Of a stretch of DNA of 64,000 nucleotides, positions 17,040 to 25,928 are shown in pieces. The DNA is taken from positions 1,406,978 through 1,470,977 of the forward strand of contig NZ_CP015193.1 in assembly GCF_002214605.1 (NCBI RefSeq), read 5' to 3'. A program made the translations under genes and the position numbers. Source of the stretch: Thermococcus chitonophagus (lineage in GTDB: Archaea; Methanobacteriota_B; Thermococci; Thermococcales; Thermococcaceae). The notes beneath the pieces were generated by a model that did no database searches, was not told the DNA's origin, and saw only the letters and a program-made list of their open reading frames with translations. Every line of letters starts with the position of its first letter. The stretch's first letter is position 1.

Positions 17040-17813
17040 TTATCCCCTCCTCAACGTTGTTCCATCTATCTTTATTTCTTCGGCCTTCCAAGTTCCCTCC
17101 TCGTAAGTTGCGACGACTTCAACGTACTCTCCGACCTTCAGCATTCCAAGGACATCCTTCCAGTTATAGCTTCCCCATCTGCCCCTAACGTAGATCTTCG
17201 TTCCGTTCACCACGAAGTACCTGAGCTCAACGTTTACTTCCTCTATTTTACCTTTGAAGGTTTTAGTAACATTTTCTAAAACTATTGATTGAGTTTGATT
17301 GGCCTCCACGAGTTCAGTTTGAGTTGGAGTCCCAATGTAGAATCCTACCGTGACCCTTTCCTCTGTTCCATAAGGACAGCCAGTTCCGTACTTAAAAACT
17401 ACGTCTATGCTCCCATTGCCTAAGACTTTAATTTTGTACTGTTTGAAGGCAGTATAAGGGTCTTCAAGCTTTGTCTCTGTCTCTTCGATAACTTCAACGT
17501 TCTTAGAATTCTCAACTAATATTTTCCAGTCTGAGTAAGGACAAGGTTGGGCATGCTTGAAGCGGACGGTGACATTTAGCGTTACAACCTTGCCGGGCTC
17601 ATCCACATAGGCCTTGGCAGGGACAACGCATAGAATATCTGCACCCTCATGGGATGTTGCTGTGCCTACGTAGTAAACCCCTCCAACAATCATTGTGCTG
17701 TTTTCCTGGGGTGTTATTGCTTCTATCTGCTTCTTCTCCGCTATCTTCACTATAAACGGAAGGGCTGTAATCAGGATAGCAAGGATTATCGATGCCACAA
17801 GCCCCCTTTTCAT
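17040..17813 (-). CDS. Secreted or membrane-anchored beta-rich protein, unknown function
   Basis: 257 residues from ATG 17813 (GGTGA five bases upstream); a longer frame to 17843 would run into the operator. It begins with an uncleaved-looking hydrophobic helix (LVASIILAILITALPFIV), then beta-rich extracytoplasmic sequence with Cys pairs (AQPCPYSDWK, GTGCPYGTEE) and a C-terminal OB-like segment (KIYVRGRWGSYNWKDVLGML; YVEVVATYEEGTWKAEEI). Family not recognised. A perfect palindrome ATGAATG-AC-CATTCAT lies in its promoter and resembles the formate operon operator, which suggests joint control by the TetR protein encoded nearby. Confidence 0.75.
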   Translation of the reverse strand: MKRGLVASIILAILITALPFIVKIAEKKQIEAITPQENSTMIVGGVYYVGTATSHEGADILCVVPAKAYVDEPGKVVTLNVTVRFKHAQPCPYSDWKILVENSKNVEVIEETETKLEDPYTAFKQYKIKVLGNGSIDVVFKYGTGCPYGTEERVTVGFYIGTPTQTELVEANQTQSIVLENVTKTFKGKIEEVNVELRYFVVNGTKIYVRGRWGSYNWKDVLGMLKVGEYVEVVATYEEGTWKAEEIKIDGTTLRRG

Positions 17814-17827
17814 GGGCTCACCTGTAG

Positions 17828-17843
17828 ATGAATGACCATTCAT
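17828..17843. promoter_or_regulatory. Palindrome ATGAATG-AC-CATTCAT, candidate TetR operator
   Basis: Seven-base perfect arms around AC, 15 bases upstream of the secreted-protein start. It shares the core TGAATGACCA with the sequence at 19375-19392 in front of fdhA. Confidence 0.6.
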
Positions 17844-17963
17844 TTTTAATAAACATTAGGGAATTGGGGCATTTATGTAACCATTTTAGTTTTACATCAA
17901 GTTATTTAGTTTACATAAACGCTTAAATTCAGTGCATATGCAAATGCTCCTCCGGGTGGTCTA

Positions 17964-18636
17964 ATGAAGTTAGCTAAACCTACTGTAATCTTGTACCGGC
18001 TGTTATCCTCTTAGGAGCAGGAGGCTCGCTGAGGGAGCTACCAGTGGATAGATGAGGGTACTCCGAGTTAGGATTTCTTACCAATATCTCAACACCTATC
18101 AGTGGCCTAGGAAGGTTTCAGAAAGCCTATGATTTCGTATTATAGCCTCCGGCTGGCTTAAAAATGGGGAAAAGATCGTGTTTCCCTTGACGAGCACGAC
18201 GCTGGGGTATTAGATGGTCACATAAAGGCAAACTTCATAAAGCCCGAAATCTGGGATGAGGCCATAGCCTTGGCAGACATGTTCCTGAGCAACCCTGCCG
18301 GAGAGCTGGGAACAATGATAGTTGGCTCTGCCCTAAACCTGCTGTTATTATCTCCCACGTACGGGAGGAAAATTCAGGAAAAAGATCAAGGAAACTCTCG
18401 CCATGGACAAGAGCAAAACCTACCTCTTCACCGTCAACACCGACATCTTTCCAGAATGGGTGAGTGAGTTGGAAGAGGCATCGGATAACCTGATGTTCAG
18501 CAGAATGGAAAGGCCAATGAGGCTTTTCTTGAGAATAGAAAGAATGAAGGAGGTTCCGTTCAAGAGGGGAGAATTTGAGGTATCGTTGCCCGAAGAAGTG
18601 CTAAGGATGATTAAGAAAGAGGCCGAAAGGGGATGA
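17964..18636 (+). pseudogene. Decayed gene, several stops and frameshifts
   Basis: A ribosome site GGGTGGT and ATG (17964) start a frame that stops after 16 codons. Coding sequence resumes as LDGHIKANFIKPEIWDEA, continuing through FLSNPAGELGTMIVG to SPTYGRK, then shifts frame near 18370 to FRKKIKETLAMDKSKTYLF and ends FEVSLPEEVLRMIKKEAERG at 18636. The C-part faintly recalls Thermococcales RecA/KaiC-like proteins of the DUF257 kind, but I cannot assign it. No intact product is expected. It lies between the secreted-protein gene and the TetR gene and fills most of this 865-base gap. Confidence 0.55.
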
Positions 18637-18717
18637 AAGTGCTAATTCCAGAAATAAAGAAAGTCTAGGTATAATTTATTAATATACCTTTATTTATATT
18701 TGTAGCTGGTGATCGCT

Positions 18718-19296
18718 TTGGACACCCGAGAAAAACTCCTGCACTCGGCCAAGAAACTCTTCGCAAGTAAGGGCTTCGACAGGGTAACGGTTGATGAGAT
18801 AGTTAAAGATGCAGGAGTAGCAAAGGGAACCTTCTACCTCTACTTCAAGAGAAAGGAGGACATAATAAGGGAAGTTGCGATTATGGCAATGCCCTTTCAG
18901 GCCTTGAGCGATGTTTTCAAGTCCGTTGATAGGGAAAGCTTCAGAAATCTTGGGGATTACCTAAGGTTCCTGGGAGAGAAGTTCTTCGAGCACTACTCCG
19001 ACAGGGAGCTCGCGTGCATATTCTTCCATACAGTCTCAATAAAGAGTAGCATTACATCCCTAAACGACCTCCACAGGGAGCTGTGTTCTAAGTTAATCAA
19101 GGAGGGAACAAGGAGAGTTCTTGAGTTCGTAAACATCGAGGAGAAAAAGGCCGAGGTTCTCTTCAGAACTTTCCTTGGGAGCCTGCTCCACTACCTATAC
19201 TCTGAGGACTGTAGCCCAATAGACCACAAAGAATACTTGGAAAACCTCGTTCAGATTTTAACGAATTCGATTAACAATTCCACTAGCAGTAAATGA
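18718..19296 (+). CDS. TetR/AcrR family transcription regulator
   Basis: 192 residues starting at TTG 18718, four bases after GGTGA; GTG 18709 is the alternative. The N-terminal TetR helix-turn-helix is clear: KLLHSAKKLFASKGFDRVTV, DEIVKDAGVAKGTFYLYFKRKEDII. The C-terminal helical ligand domain is generic with several cysteines (ELACIFFH, LHRELCSKL, SEDCSPI). It sits directly before the formate operon. Two similar palindromes, one in front of fdhA and one in front of the secreted-protein gene, are its likely operators. Ligand unknown. Confidence 0.93.
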   Translation: MDTREKLLHSAKKLFASKGFDRVTVDEIVKDAGVAKGTFYLYFKRKEDIIREVAIMAMPFQALSDVFKSVDRESFRNLGDYLRFLGEKFFEHYSDRELACIFFHTVSIKSSITSLNDLHRELCSKLIKEGTRRVLEFVNIEEKKAEVLFRTFLGSLLHYLYSEDCSPIDHKEYLENLVQILTNSINNSTSSK

Positions 19297-19345
19297 ACCA
19301 AATTAACCTTTGATGTTCTAAGGTGTTCATCCTTGCATATAAATC

Positions 19346-19356
19346 CGAAAAATATT
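19346..19356 (+). promoter_or_regulatory. TATA element of the formate dehydrogenase operon
   Basis: AAAATATTTAAAAT around 19349-19361 is a strong archaeal TATA box about 55-60 bases before the fdhA ATG; the TetR-like operator follows about 15-20 bases downstream, near the expected transcription start, which suits repression. Confidence 0.5.
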
Positions 19357-19374
19357 TAAAATTGCTCATCGAAC

Positions 19375-19392
19375 ACTGAATGACCAGTCAGT
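19375..19392. promoter_or_regulatory. Candidate TetR operator in front of fdhA
   Basis: ACTGAATGACCAGTCAGT: five-base perfect outer arms (ACTGA/TCAGT) around the core ATGACCAG. The core TGAATGACCA is identical to that of the palindrome at 17828-17843. Position downstream of the TATA box suggests repression. Confidence 0.6.
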
Positions 19393-19414
19393 CATAAAAT
19401 TCAAGGTGGTAAGC

Positions 19415-21463
19415 ATGGAGGAACTCGTGCCAGTTGTATGTCCGTGGTGCTCCGTTGGGTGTAGGCTGTACATAGTCTCAGTAAACGGCCATCCCAGAAA
19501 GATCGAGTGGGATTACGATCACCCAAACACACCAAACAAGGGTAAGCTATGCCCCAAGGGCGTTGCCTCCTACCAATTCACCATAAGCCCGGACAGGCTT
19601 AAGAAACCCCTAATTAAGAGGAACGGTAAGTTTGAGGAGGTTTCTTGGGAGGAGGCAATAAGGTACGTTGCCCAGAAGTTTAAGGAAATTATCGAGGAGC
19701 ATGGGCCGGAGGCCTTAGCCTTCCTGGGGAGCGAGAGATGTTCCCTCGAAGATAACTACGTTCTCCAGAAGCTTGCTAGGGCCTTGGGAACGAACAATGT
19801 AGAATTTGCTGGAAGGCTCTGTCAGTCCTCAAACTTCGTCGCTAGGAGCAAGGTGTTTGGGAGCCCCGCGCAGACTAATCCCTTCGAGGATATAGTTAAG
19901 TCCAAGGTCATCTTAGTCTGGGGCTACAACCCTGCCGAAACCAATCCCGTTCTCTTCGGTCAGTACTTCGAGAAAGCCCTAGACAACGGAGCGAAGATAA
20001 TAGTAGTTGATCCAATAAAGACTAAGACGGCCAAGTTTGCCGACATTCACCTCCAGCCCTACCCAGGAACGGATCTTGCGGTTGCCTTGGCGATGCTCAA
20101 TTACATAATAAAGAACGAGCTCTACGACAGGAAGTTTGTTGAGGAAAGAACGGACAACTTCGAGGAGCTCGCAAAGTCCGTGGAGGAGTACACTCCAGAG
20201 TGGGCCGAGAAGGTAAGCGAAGTGCCGGCGGGGATGATAAAGAGGGCAGCGGAGCTCTTAGCTACGGGAGGCAACGCAACTATAGTGCTTAACGAGGGGG
20301 TGAACCAGCACGCGAATGGAACGATGACTGCTTTGGCAATAGCTAACTTGATCGCGATAACTGGAAACATAGGGAAGGAAGGAGTGTTCTCAGGAGTAAT
20401 TCCTGGGGCCCACTGTGGCCTCTGTGCTGCGGTTCCTGGGGTTAACTGCGCTCAGCTCCCTGGGCCAGTCCCGCTGAATGAGGAAAATGCGAAGAAGTTC
20501 AGCGAACTCTGGGGATTTGAAGTTCCGAGAAAGCCCGGCCTCCACTATCAGGCTATATTCAAGGCCATGGCCGAGGGAAAGATGAAGGGAATATTTATCA
20601 TGGGTCAAAATCCGGCCAGATCCCTTGCAAACTCAAGCTTAATTGAGGAAGCCCTTGAGAAGGCCTTCGTCGTCGTAAGCGACATCTTCCCGACGGAAAC
20701 AACGAAGTTCGCTGACGTAATACTACCAGCGGCAAGCTGGTATGAGAAGACGGGAACCGTGATAACCCAGAACAGGAGGGTAATGAGGAGCTTCAAGGCA
20801 GTTAAACCGCCGGGAGAGGCAAAGCCCGACTGGGAGATACTTGTCATGTTGGCCAGGGAACTCGGCGTTGGGGAGTACTTCAACTACTCGAGCGTCGACG
20901 ACATCCTTAGGGAAATCAACAGGGCAATTCCTGCCCTTAAAGGAGCAACACCCGAAAGGCTGAACTCAAATTTGGAGGGCTGCTTCTACCCATGCCCAGA
21001 TGAAAAGTCGGAAACACCGAGGCTGTTCTTGAATGGCTTCCCGACTAAGACCGGGAGGGCCCAGCTTGCACCGGTTAAGTGGATCCAGCCGGGAGAAGTT
21101 CCGGACGAGGAGTATCCGCTGTGGTTGACCAACTTCAGGCAGGTGGGTCACTTCCACACGGGAACGATGAGCATGAGGAGCAAGAGCCTGATCAAGAGGT
21201 GGCCAGAGGGCTTCCTGATGATAAACCCAGAGGATGCCAAAGCACTCGGGATAAGGGATGGAGACAGGGTTAGGGTTGAGACGAGGAGGGGTTCTCTCGT
21301 TGTTAGGGCCATGGTTACGGATAGGATAAGGAAGGGTGTTGTCGCGATGCCCTGGCACTGGGGAGTTAATTTCCTCACGAAAGATGATGCGATAGATGAA
21401 TTCTCCAAGATGCCAGAGCTGAAGGCAGTAACCTGCAGGGTCACCAAGGAGGTGGTAGAATGA
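19415..21463 (+). CDS. fdhA: Formate dehydrogenase alpha subunit (Mo/W bis-MGD)
   Basis: 682 residues from ATG 19415, after AGGTGGT. N-terminal 4Fe-4S ligands Cys9, Cys12, Cys16 and Cys46, then molybdopterin oxidoreductase domains and a C-terminal MGD-binding domain (RQVGHFHTGTMSMRSKSL; RVRVETRRGSLVVRAMV). The probable metal ligand is Cys136 in GRLCQSSNF; most formate dehydrogenases have His after this Cys/Sec, here it is Gln. The enzyme would oxidise formate to CO2 and pass electrons through the next gene's ferredoxin-like subunit to the hydrogenase. First gene of a long operon that ends with mobA, needed for its guanine-dinucleotide cofactor. Confidence 0.92.
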   Translation: MEELVPVVCPWCSVGCRLYIVSVNGHPRKIEWDYDHPNTPNKGKLCPKGVASYQFTISPDRLKKPLIKRNGKFEEVSWEEAIRYVAQKFKEIIEEHGPEALAFLGSERCSLEDNYVLQKLARALGTNNVEFAGRLCQSSNFVARSKVFGSPAQTNPFEDIVKSKVILVWGYNPAETNPVLFGQYFEKALDNGAKIIVVDPIKTKTAKFADIHLQPYPGTDLAVALAMLNYIIKNELYDRKFVEERTDNFEELAKSVEEYTPEWAEKVSEVPAGMIKRAAELLATGGNATIVLNEGVNQHANGTMTALAIANLIAITGNIGKEGVFSGVIPGAHCGLCAAVPGVNCAQLPGPVPLNEENAKKFSELWGFEVPRKPGLHYQAIFKAMAEGKMKGIFIMGQNPARSLANSSLIEEALEKAFVVVSDIFPTETTKFADVILPAASWYEKTGTVITQNRRVMRSFKAVKPPGEAKPDWEILVMLARELGVGEYFNYSSVDDILREINRAIPALKGATPERLNSNLEGCFYPCPDEKSETPRLFLNGFPTKTGRAQLAPVKWIQPGEVPDEEYPLWLTNFRQVGHFHTGTMSMRSKSLIKRWPEGFLMINPEDAKALGIRDGDRVRVETRRGSLVVRAMVTDRIRKGVVAMPWHWGVNFLTKDDAIDEFSKMPELKAVTCRVTKEVVE

Positions 21464-21954
21464 GCAAGAAGATCTTCATAGACTTCAAGCGTTGCATTGG
21501 CTGCAGGGCCTGTGAAGTAGCCTGCGAAATGGAGCACGGAGAAGCGAGGATAAGGGTCTTTGAGTTTCCAGACTTAACGACGATACCCTTCAACTGCAGG
21601 CACTGTGAAAAAGCCCCCTGTCTGGAGGTCTGTCCAACGGGTGCATTGTACAGAGATCAGGATGGGGCCGTAGCCTTCGATCCCCTCAAGTGCATTGGCT
21701 GTCTGATGTGTGCCGTTGCCTGTCCATTTGGTGTTCCGAAGATAGATGAGGTAAACAAGATCATGGACAAGTGTGACCTCTGCTCAGAGAGAAGAGCGGA
21801 AGGAAAGCTTCCGGCCTGCGTTTCTTCATGCCCAACTGAAGCACTGAAGTTCGGCGAGATAAACGAGCTACTTTGGGACAGGGAGGGAAGCTTCGTTTCT
21901 CGCCTCAAAGAGGCGAGGGAGAGGGGAGAGAAGGAGCCGATATACCTGCTGTGA
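21460..21954 (+). CDS. fdhB: Formate dehydrogenase beta subunit, four 4Fe-4S ferredoxin-like
   Basis: 164 residues with four cysteine clusters in HycB/HydN style: CIGCRACEVAC, CRHCEKAPCLEVC, CIGCLMCAVAC and CDLCSERRAEGKLPACVSSC. It carries electrons from FdhA to the membrane hydrogenase. GGAGGTGG lies before ATG; the start overlaps the fdhA stop by four bases. It has no membrane helix. Confidence 0.93.
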   Translation: MSKKIFIDFKRCIGCRACEVACEMEHGEARIRVFEFPDLTTIPFNCRHCEKAPCLEVCPTGALYRDQDGAVAFDPLKCIGCLMCAVACPFGVPKIDEVNKIMDKCDLCSERRAEGKLPACVSSCPTEALKFGEINELLWDREGSFVSRLKEARERGEKEPIYLL

Positions 21955-21963
21955 GGTGGAAGC

Positions 21964-23358
21964 ATGGATCCCATTATTCTTTCCTTTTTAGTTCCCATAC
22001 TCGCGGGAATTTTTGCGTTTAAGCTCGAAGGTAAGAGAGCCGATGCCCTGTTGGTAGGAGCTTCAGGCTTTTCCCTCCTCGCGATAACTTACTCGCTCAC
22101 AACTTTCACGCCCAGGCACGTTGTTCTTGCGGAGGTTGGGGGTTTTGGTGAAGTTTACGGCCTGATGGTTGATGATATATCCCTCCCGATAGCATTTGTG
22201 GTTTCCCTCGTGGGCTTCCTCTTCATGCTGTACTCCATCGACTATCTCTCACCTCAAAACAGGGAAAAACCTGTACATGAGGGGAAGGGAAGGTTCCACG
22301 GGTGGATGCTTATATTCCTGGGCTCAACTCTAGGTTTCCTGTTCTCATCCTCAATGCTACAGATGCTCGTGTTCTTTGAGCTCATGAGCCTTGCCTGCTG
22401 GGGCGTCGTTGGCTTCTATGGAACGAAGGAAGCTATAAGATCTGCTTATAAGGCTCTCCTCATGCCCAACTTCGGCGCGCTCGTCGGTCTTTACTCTGCT
22501 TTCGCCCTTGCATACCTGAAAACCCATAACCTGTCCCTGCTCTCCCTCTCGGGCCTGCCCCAGGATATTAAGCTCTTAGTCTTCCTAGGGGCCATGATAG
22601 CGGCGTTTACGAAGAGCGCTCAATTCCCACTATACTCGTGGCTTCCTGATGCCATGGAAGCTCCAACGCCAGCCAGCGCATTTCTCCATGGAGCGGCGAT
22701 GATAGAGATGGGTGTTTTCCTCCTAGCGAGGGTGGTTCAGTTTATGAGCCCAATTCCAAAGATTGGTGGCTTCGTGATGCTTTTCCTCCTCGCGATTACC
22801 CTCCTGATTACCACGATAGCCTATCCAATGCAGAAAGATGCCAAGAGGTTGCTCGCCTATTCAACGATGGCCGAAGCGGCGGTGATGTACAGTGGGGTTC
22901 TCTTTGCCGTCTTCGGTTCCGAGCTTGGAATAAAGCTTGCGATGTTTCAGATATTCACCCACGCTTTCGTTAAAGGCTTGGGCTTCTTAACCGCGGGGAC
23001 GTTCAGCTACTCCCTGGGAACCCGAAACATGGGCAAAATAAAGGTGAGCGGTTTAGTGGGGGCAGTTTGGATGCTTTCCCTCTTTGGCCTAGCCGGAGCT
23101 CCTCCATTCGGAATATTCTTCAGCAAGGCCCTTCTCCTCAGATCTGGAGCTCAAATAGGGGGGATGTGCTGGGCGATCGTCTTGCTGATCCTTCTGGATT
23201 CAACAGTGTTCTTCGTTGTCTCAGCTCTAAGGGTTAGAGATATGCTGGGAGGCAGGGACTTGAAGGTTACTAGCCTCATGAGGGGAATAATCACGATCCT
23301 TGCTGTCTTGGCCGTTATTGCTCCAGCGTTGGGTTACAAGCTCATAGTGGGGTGGTAA
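21964..23358 (+). CDS. Proton/sodium-translocating membrane subunit of the formate hydrogenlyase (HyfB/MrpD-like, first copy)
   Basis: 464 residues, about 14 helices. It has the antiporter-like motif AAFTKSAQFPLYSWLPDAMEAPTP-type region (lysine in FTKSAQ, WLPDAMEAP), the glutamate of VFFELMSLACWG and HAFVKGLGFL. These residues form the ion path in complex I ND2/4/5 homologues. RBS GAGGTGG. It lies in the operon with a second, longer paralogue one base downstream. Confidence 0.92.
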   Translation: MDPIILSFLVPILAGIFAFKLEGKRADALLVGASGFSLLAITYSLTTFTPRHVVLAEVGGFGEVYGLMVDDISLPIAFVVSLVGFLFMLYSIDYLSPQNREKPVHEGKGRFHGWMLIFLGSTLGFLFSSSMLQMLVFFELMSLACWGVVGFYGTKEAIRSAYKALLMPNFGALVGLYSAFALAYLKTHNLSLLSLSGLPQDIKLLVFLGAMIAAFTKSAQFPLYSWLPDAMEAPTPASAFLHGAAMIEMGVFLLARVVQFMSPIPKIGGFVMLFLLAITLLITTIAYPMQKDAKRLLAYSTMAEAAVMYSGVLFAVFGSELGIKLAMFQIFTHAFVKGLGFLTAGTFSYSLGTRNMGKIKVSGLVGAVWMLSLFGLAGAPPFGIFFSKALLLRSGAQIGGMCWAIVLLILLDSTVFFVVSALRVRDMLGGRDLKVTSLMRGIITILAVLAVIAPALGYKLIVGW

Positions 23359-23359
23359 A

Positions 23360-25060
23360 ATGGAAGTCGTCCCTTACCTACTGGCCCTAGCATCGCTTGT
23401 AGGATTCATGGGCTTTGCAAGGGTGGGGCTTGGGATAGCCTCAATTTCCTCGCTCATCATGATAGGCTTAGCTGTTGAAGACTTGGGGAGCGTTGAGAAC
23501 TACTTCCTCCTAATCCTGGGGGTTTCTTCACTGGCGGTCTTCGTGTACTCAATGACCTACACCAAAGACAAGCCTCAGTCAGCGCTCCTTCCCCTATTCG
23601 TGCTCTCGATGTACGGGGTTTTGGTTAGCGAGAACTTACTCCTCTTCGTGTTTTCCTGGGAACTAATGACGTTGCTCTCCTACGTCTTCATAAGAGATAG
23701 AGATGTTGGAGCTAAGTACTTCATAACCATGCACATCTTCACCACAATCCCTCTCCTCTTATTAGTTGCACTCGCTCCCTCACTCTCACTCAGCTCGCTT
23801 AAAGGCGATCTTCCCTTCCTGCTGGTAATGATAGCGTCCATGGCAAAGTCCGGGATAGTCCCACTGCACTTCTGGGTTGCGGAAACCTACGACAGTGCAC
23901 CAAGTAATGTTTCCTCACTCTTTGCAGGGGCCATGGAGAAAGTTGCACTATTTGCCCTCGTTAAAGCCTATCTAACTTTTAATCCAAGCAGGGAGCTGGG
24001 AGTGATCGTTGCAGTCTTGGGGGCATTGAGCCTAACCGTGGGAACGCTCTTCGCCCTGAAGCAGAAAAACGCGAAGAGATTACTCGCCTACCACAGTGTT
24101 GGCCAGATGGGGTATATGTGGCTCGGCATAGGCATCGGCATCTACCTAATTCCCAGTAGAGTTGGCTACTTGGCGTTGGCCGCGGGCCTCTTCCATGCAC
24201 TAAACCACTCCCTCTTCAAGGGCTCCCTGTTCCTTACAGCTGGAGCCTTCGAGTACTCAAAGGGGACCGTAGATCTGGACAAGCTCGGTGGCTTGTTTAG
24301 GGCGATGCCGTACACGGGAGTATTTGCCTTACTATCTTCGCTAGCGATTTCAGGTGTTCCTCCGTTTAACGGCTTCTTAAGCAAGCTACTCCTCTATGAA
24401 GCAGGCTATTCCTCAGGAGATCCAGTGCTACAGTTGGCGACAGTCTTTGCGTTTTTCATAAGCGCCGCAACGCTGGCATCTTTCATTAAGTTCTACTCTT
24501 CAGCATTCCTGGGAGGGGAAGCTGAGGGGAGTGAAGTTCCAGCCCCGATGGTAGTTGGTCAGGGCATACTCTCGATCCTCTGCCTGCTCTTGGGCCTCTT
24601 CCCCTTAACCCCAGGAATAAACCCCTACTCTTACTTCTCCTCCATCATCTTCCTCCTAGTGCTCACGGTGCTCGCGGTTGGTGTTCTAGTGGCAATTCCC
24701 TTCAATGGGGTTAAAGCCAAGCCCTGGAACTGCGGGGCCACGGGCTTCCCCGAGGAGAGATTTAGGCTGAAGGCCTCTTCCTACTACCACCAGTACGAGG
24801 AGAAGATAGGTGCCCTCTATTCCCTGTCCAGCTACCTTAGAAAGGCTGGCTCTGCCTTAGTCAACGCTGTGGCATCGGCATATTGGTGGATCTCCAAGTA
24901 CTTCGAGGAGTACATAGATGAGGCAGTTATAACGCCCGCTGTCAGGTTCCTTACCTCCCTGATGATAGTTTTCAGGGACTTCAGCATGGCTATGGAGGTT
25001 GCGATGGTTTTGAGCATGATAATCCTTGCCGGAGTTATTGTGTTGCTTGTGGGGTGGTGA
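23360..25060 (+). CDS. Proton/sodium-translocating membrane subunit (HyfB/NuoL-like, second copy)
   Basis: 566 residues. Antiporter-like features: FSWELMTLLSYVF (membrane Glu), MAKSGIVPLHFWVAETYDSAPS (Lys helix), HALNHSLFKGSLFL. The C-terminal extension with KPWNCGATGFPEERFRLKASSYYH and a last helix is typical of HyfB/HycC-type subunits. It would couple hydrogenase electron flow to ion translocation. GGGGTGGT lies before ATG. Confidence 0.92.
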   Translation: MEVVPYLLALASLVGFMGFARVGLGIASISSLIMIGLAVEDLGSVENYFLLILGVSSLAVFVYSMTYTKDKPQSALLPLFVLSMYGVLVSENLLLFVFSWELMTLLSYVFIRDRDVGAKYFITMHIFTTIPLLLLVALAPSLSLSSLKGDLPFLLVMIASMAKSGIVPLHFWVAETYDSAPSNVSSLFAGAMEKVALFALVKAYLTFNPSRELGVIVAVLGALSLTVGTLFALKQKNAKRLLAYHSVGQMGYMWLGIGIGIYLIPSRVGYLALAAGLFHALNHSLFKGSLFLTAGAFEYSKGTVDLDKLGGLFRAMPYTGVFALLSSLAISGVPPFNGFLSKLLLYEAGYSSGDPVLQLATVFAFFISAATLASFIKFYSSAFLGGEAEGSEVPAPMVVGQGILSILCLLLGLFPLTPGINPYSYFSSIIFLLVLTVLAVGVLVAIPFNGVKAKPWNCGATGFPEERFRLKASSYYHQYEEKIGALYSLSSYLRKAGSALVNAVASAYWWISKYFEEYIDEAVITPAVRFLTSLMIVFRDFSMAMEVAMVLSMIILAGVIVLLVGW

Positions 25061-25061
25061 A

Positions 25062-25928
25062 ATGCTGGGCGTAGCGCTCTCCCTCCTTATATCCCCCCTA
25101 TTCGACGGCATAGCGAGGAAGATAAAGGCAAGGGTCCAGTTTAGGGTTGGCCCTCCAATACTCCAGACGTACTACGATATAGCTAAGTTGCTCTCCCTCC
25201 AGCCCAGGATACCAACGAAGAATAAGCTCTTCGTAATTGCCCCATACTTAGCCTTAGCTTCTGCCTTGGCTTCAGTGAGCATTCTGCCCTTCGGCAAGTT
25301 CTGGGTAAGCTTCAGCTGGGACGTAGTAGCTTTTATCTACGTCCTCGCGATGGTCAGCGTGTTCTTCATGCTTGGGGCGTTCTCAGTTAGGAGCGCCTTC
25401 TCCCATATAGGGGCCCACAGGGAGATGATGCTTGTCCTCAGCACGGAACCGATACTCGCGGTAGCCCTCGCCATGCTCTCCGCCAGTGCCGGAAGCCTGA
25501 AGATGAGCGAGGTGCTATCGCCTCCACTGAGCCCGCTCTCACTCCTTGGGGTGCTCTTCTTAGTGTACTCAGCGTACGTTGAGGGCTCGTTCGTCCCATT
25601 TGACGTTGCCGAGGCCGAAACCGAGATAGCTGGGGGGATATTCGTCGAGTACAGTGGAAAGCTCCTTGGGATCTCGCTTTATGCACTTTTAATTAAGAGG
25701 CTCGCTTTAACGTGGCTTTTGGCATCGATCTTAACCTACAGGTTCCTCCTAGGTGTGAGCTGGCCAATTGTGCTTCTTGTCCAGCTCGCGGTTTCTGTGG
25801 CAATATACTCGATGTTTGCTCTCGTCGAAGCGACGAGTGCTAGACTTAGGATCGACCAGATAGTCTCGATGAACGTCCGCGTGTTCTTCCTGGCAGTTAT
25901 CGCATTCATAGTGGGGTGGTTCGCGTGA
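25062..25928 (+). CDS. Membrane anchor subunit of the [NiFe] hydrogenase (HycD/NuoH-like)
   Basis: 288 residues starting MLGVALSLLISPLFDGIARK at ATG 25062 after GGTGA; the longer frame into the previous gene is not used. Conserved NuoH features: ARVQFRVGPPILQTYYD, EGSFVPFDVAEAETEIAGGIFVEYSG. It connects the soluble hydrogenase module to the ion-pumping subunits. Confidence 0.94.
   Translation: MLGVALSLLISPLFDGIARKIKARVQFRVGPPILQTYYDIAKLLSLQPRIPTKNKLFVIAPYLALASALASVSILPFGKFWVSFSWDVVAFIYVLAMVSVFFMLGAFSVRSAFSHIGAHREMMLVLSTEPILAVALAMLSASAGSLKMSEVLSPPLSPLSLLGVLFLVYSAYVEGSFVPFDVAEAETEIAGGIFVEYSGKLLGISLYALLIKRLALTWLLASILTYRFLLGVSWPIVLLVQLAVSVAIYSMFALVEATSARLRIDQIVSMNVRVFFLAVIAFIVGWFA

Noticed and set aside
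1533-19343. TGCATATG-type words at 1533, 15036, 17932 and 19335 as a common operator
   Set aside because: Their position relative to the promoters differs each time and they are only 8-10 bases of AT-rich sequence; no consistent logic.
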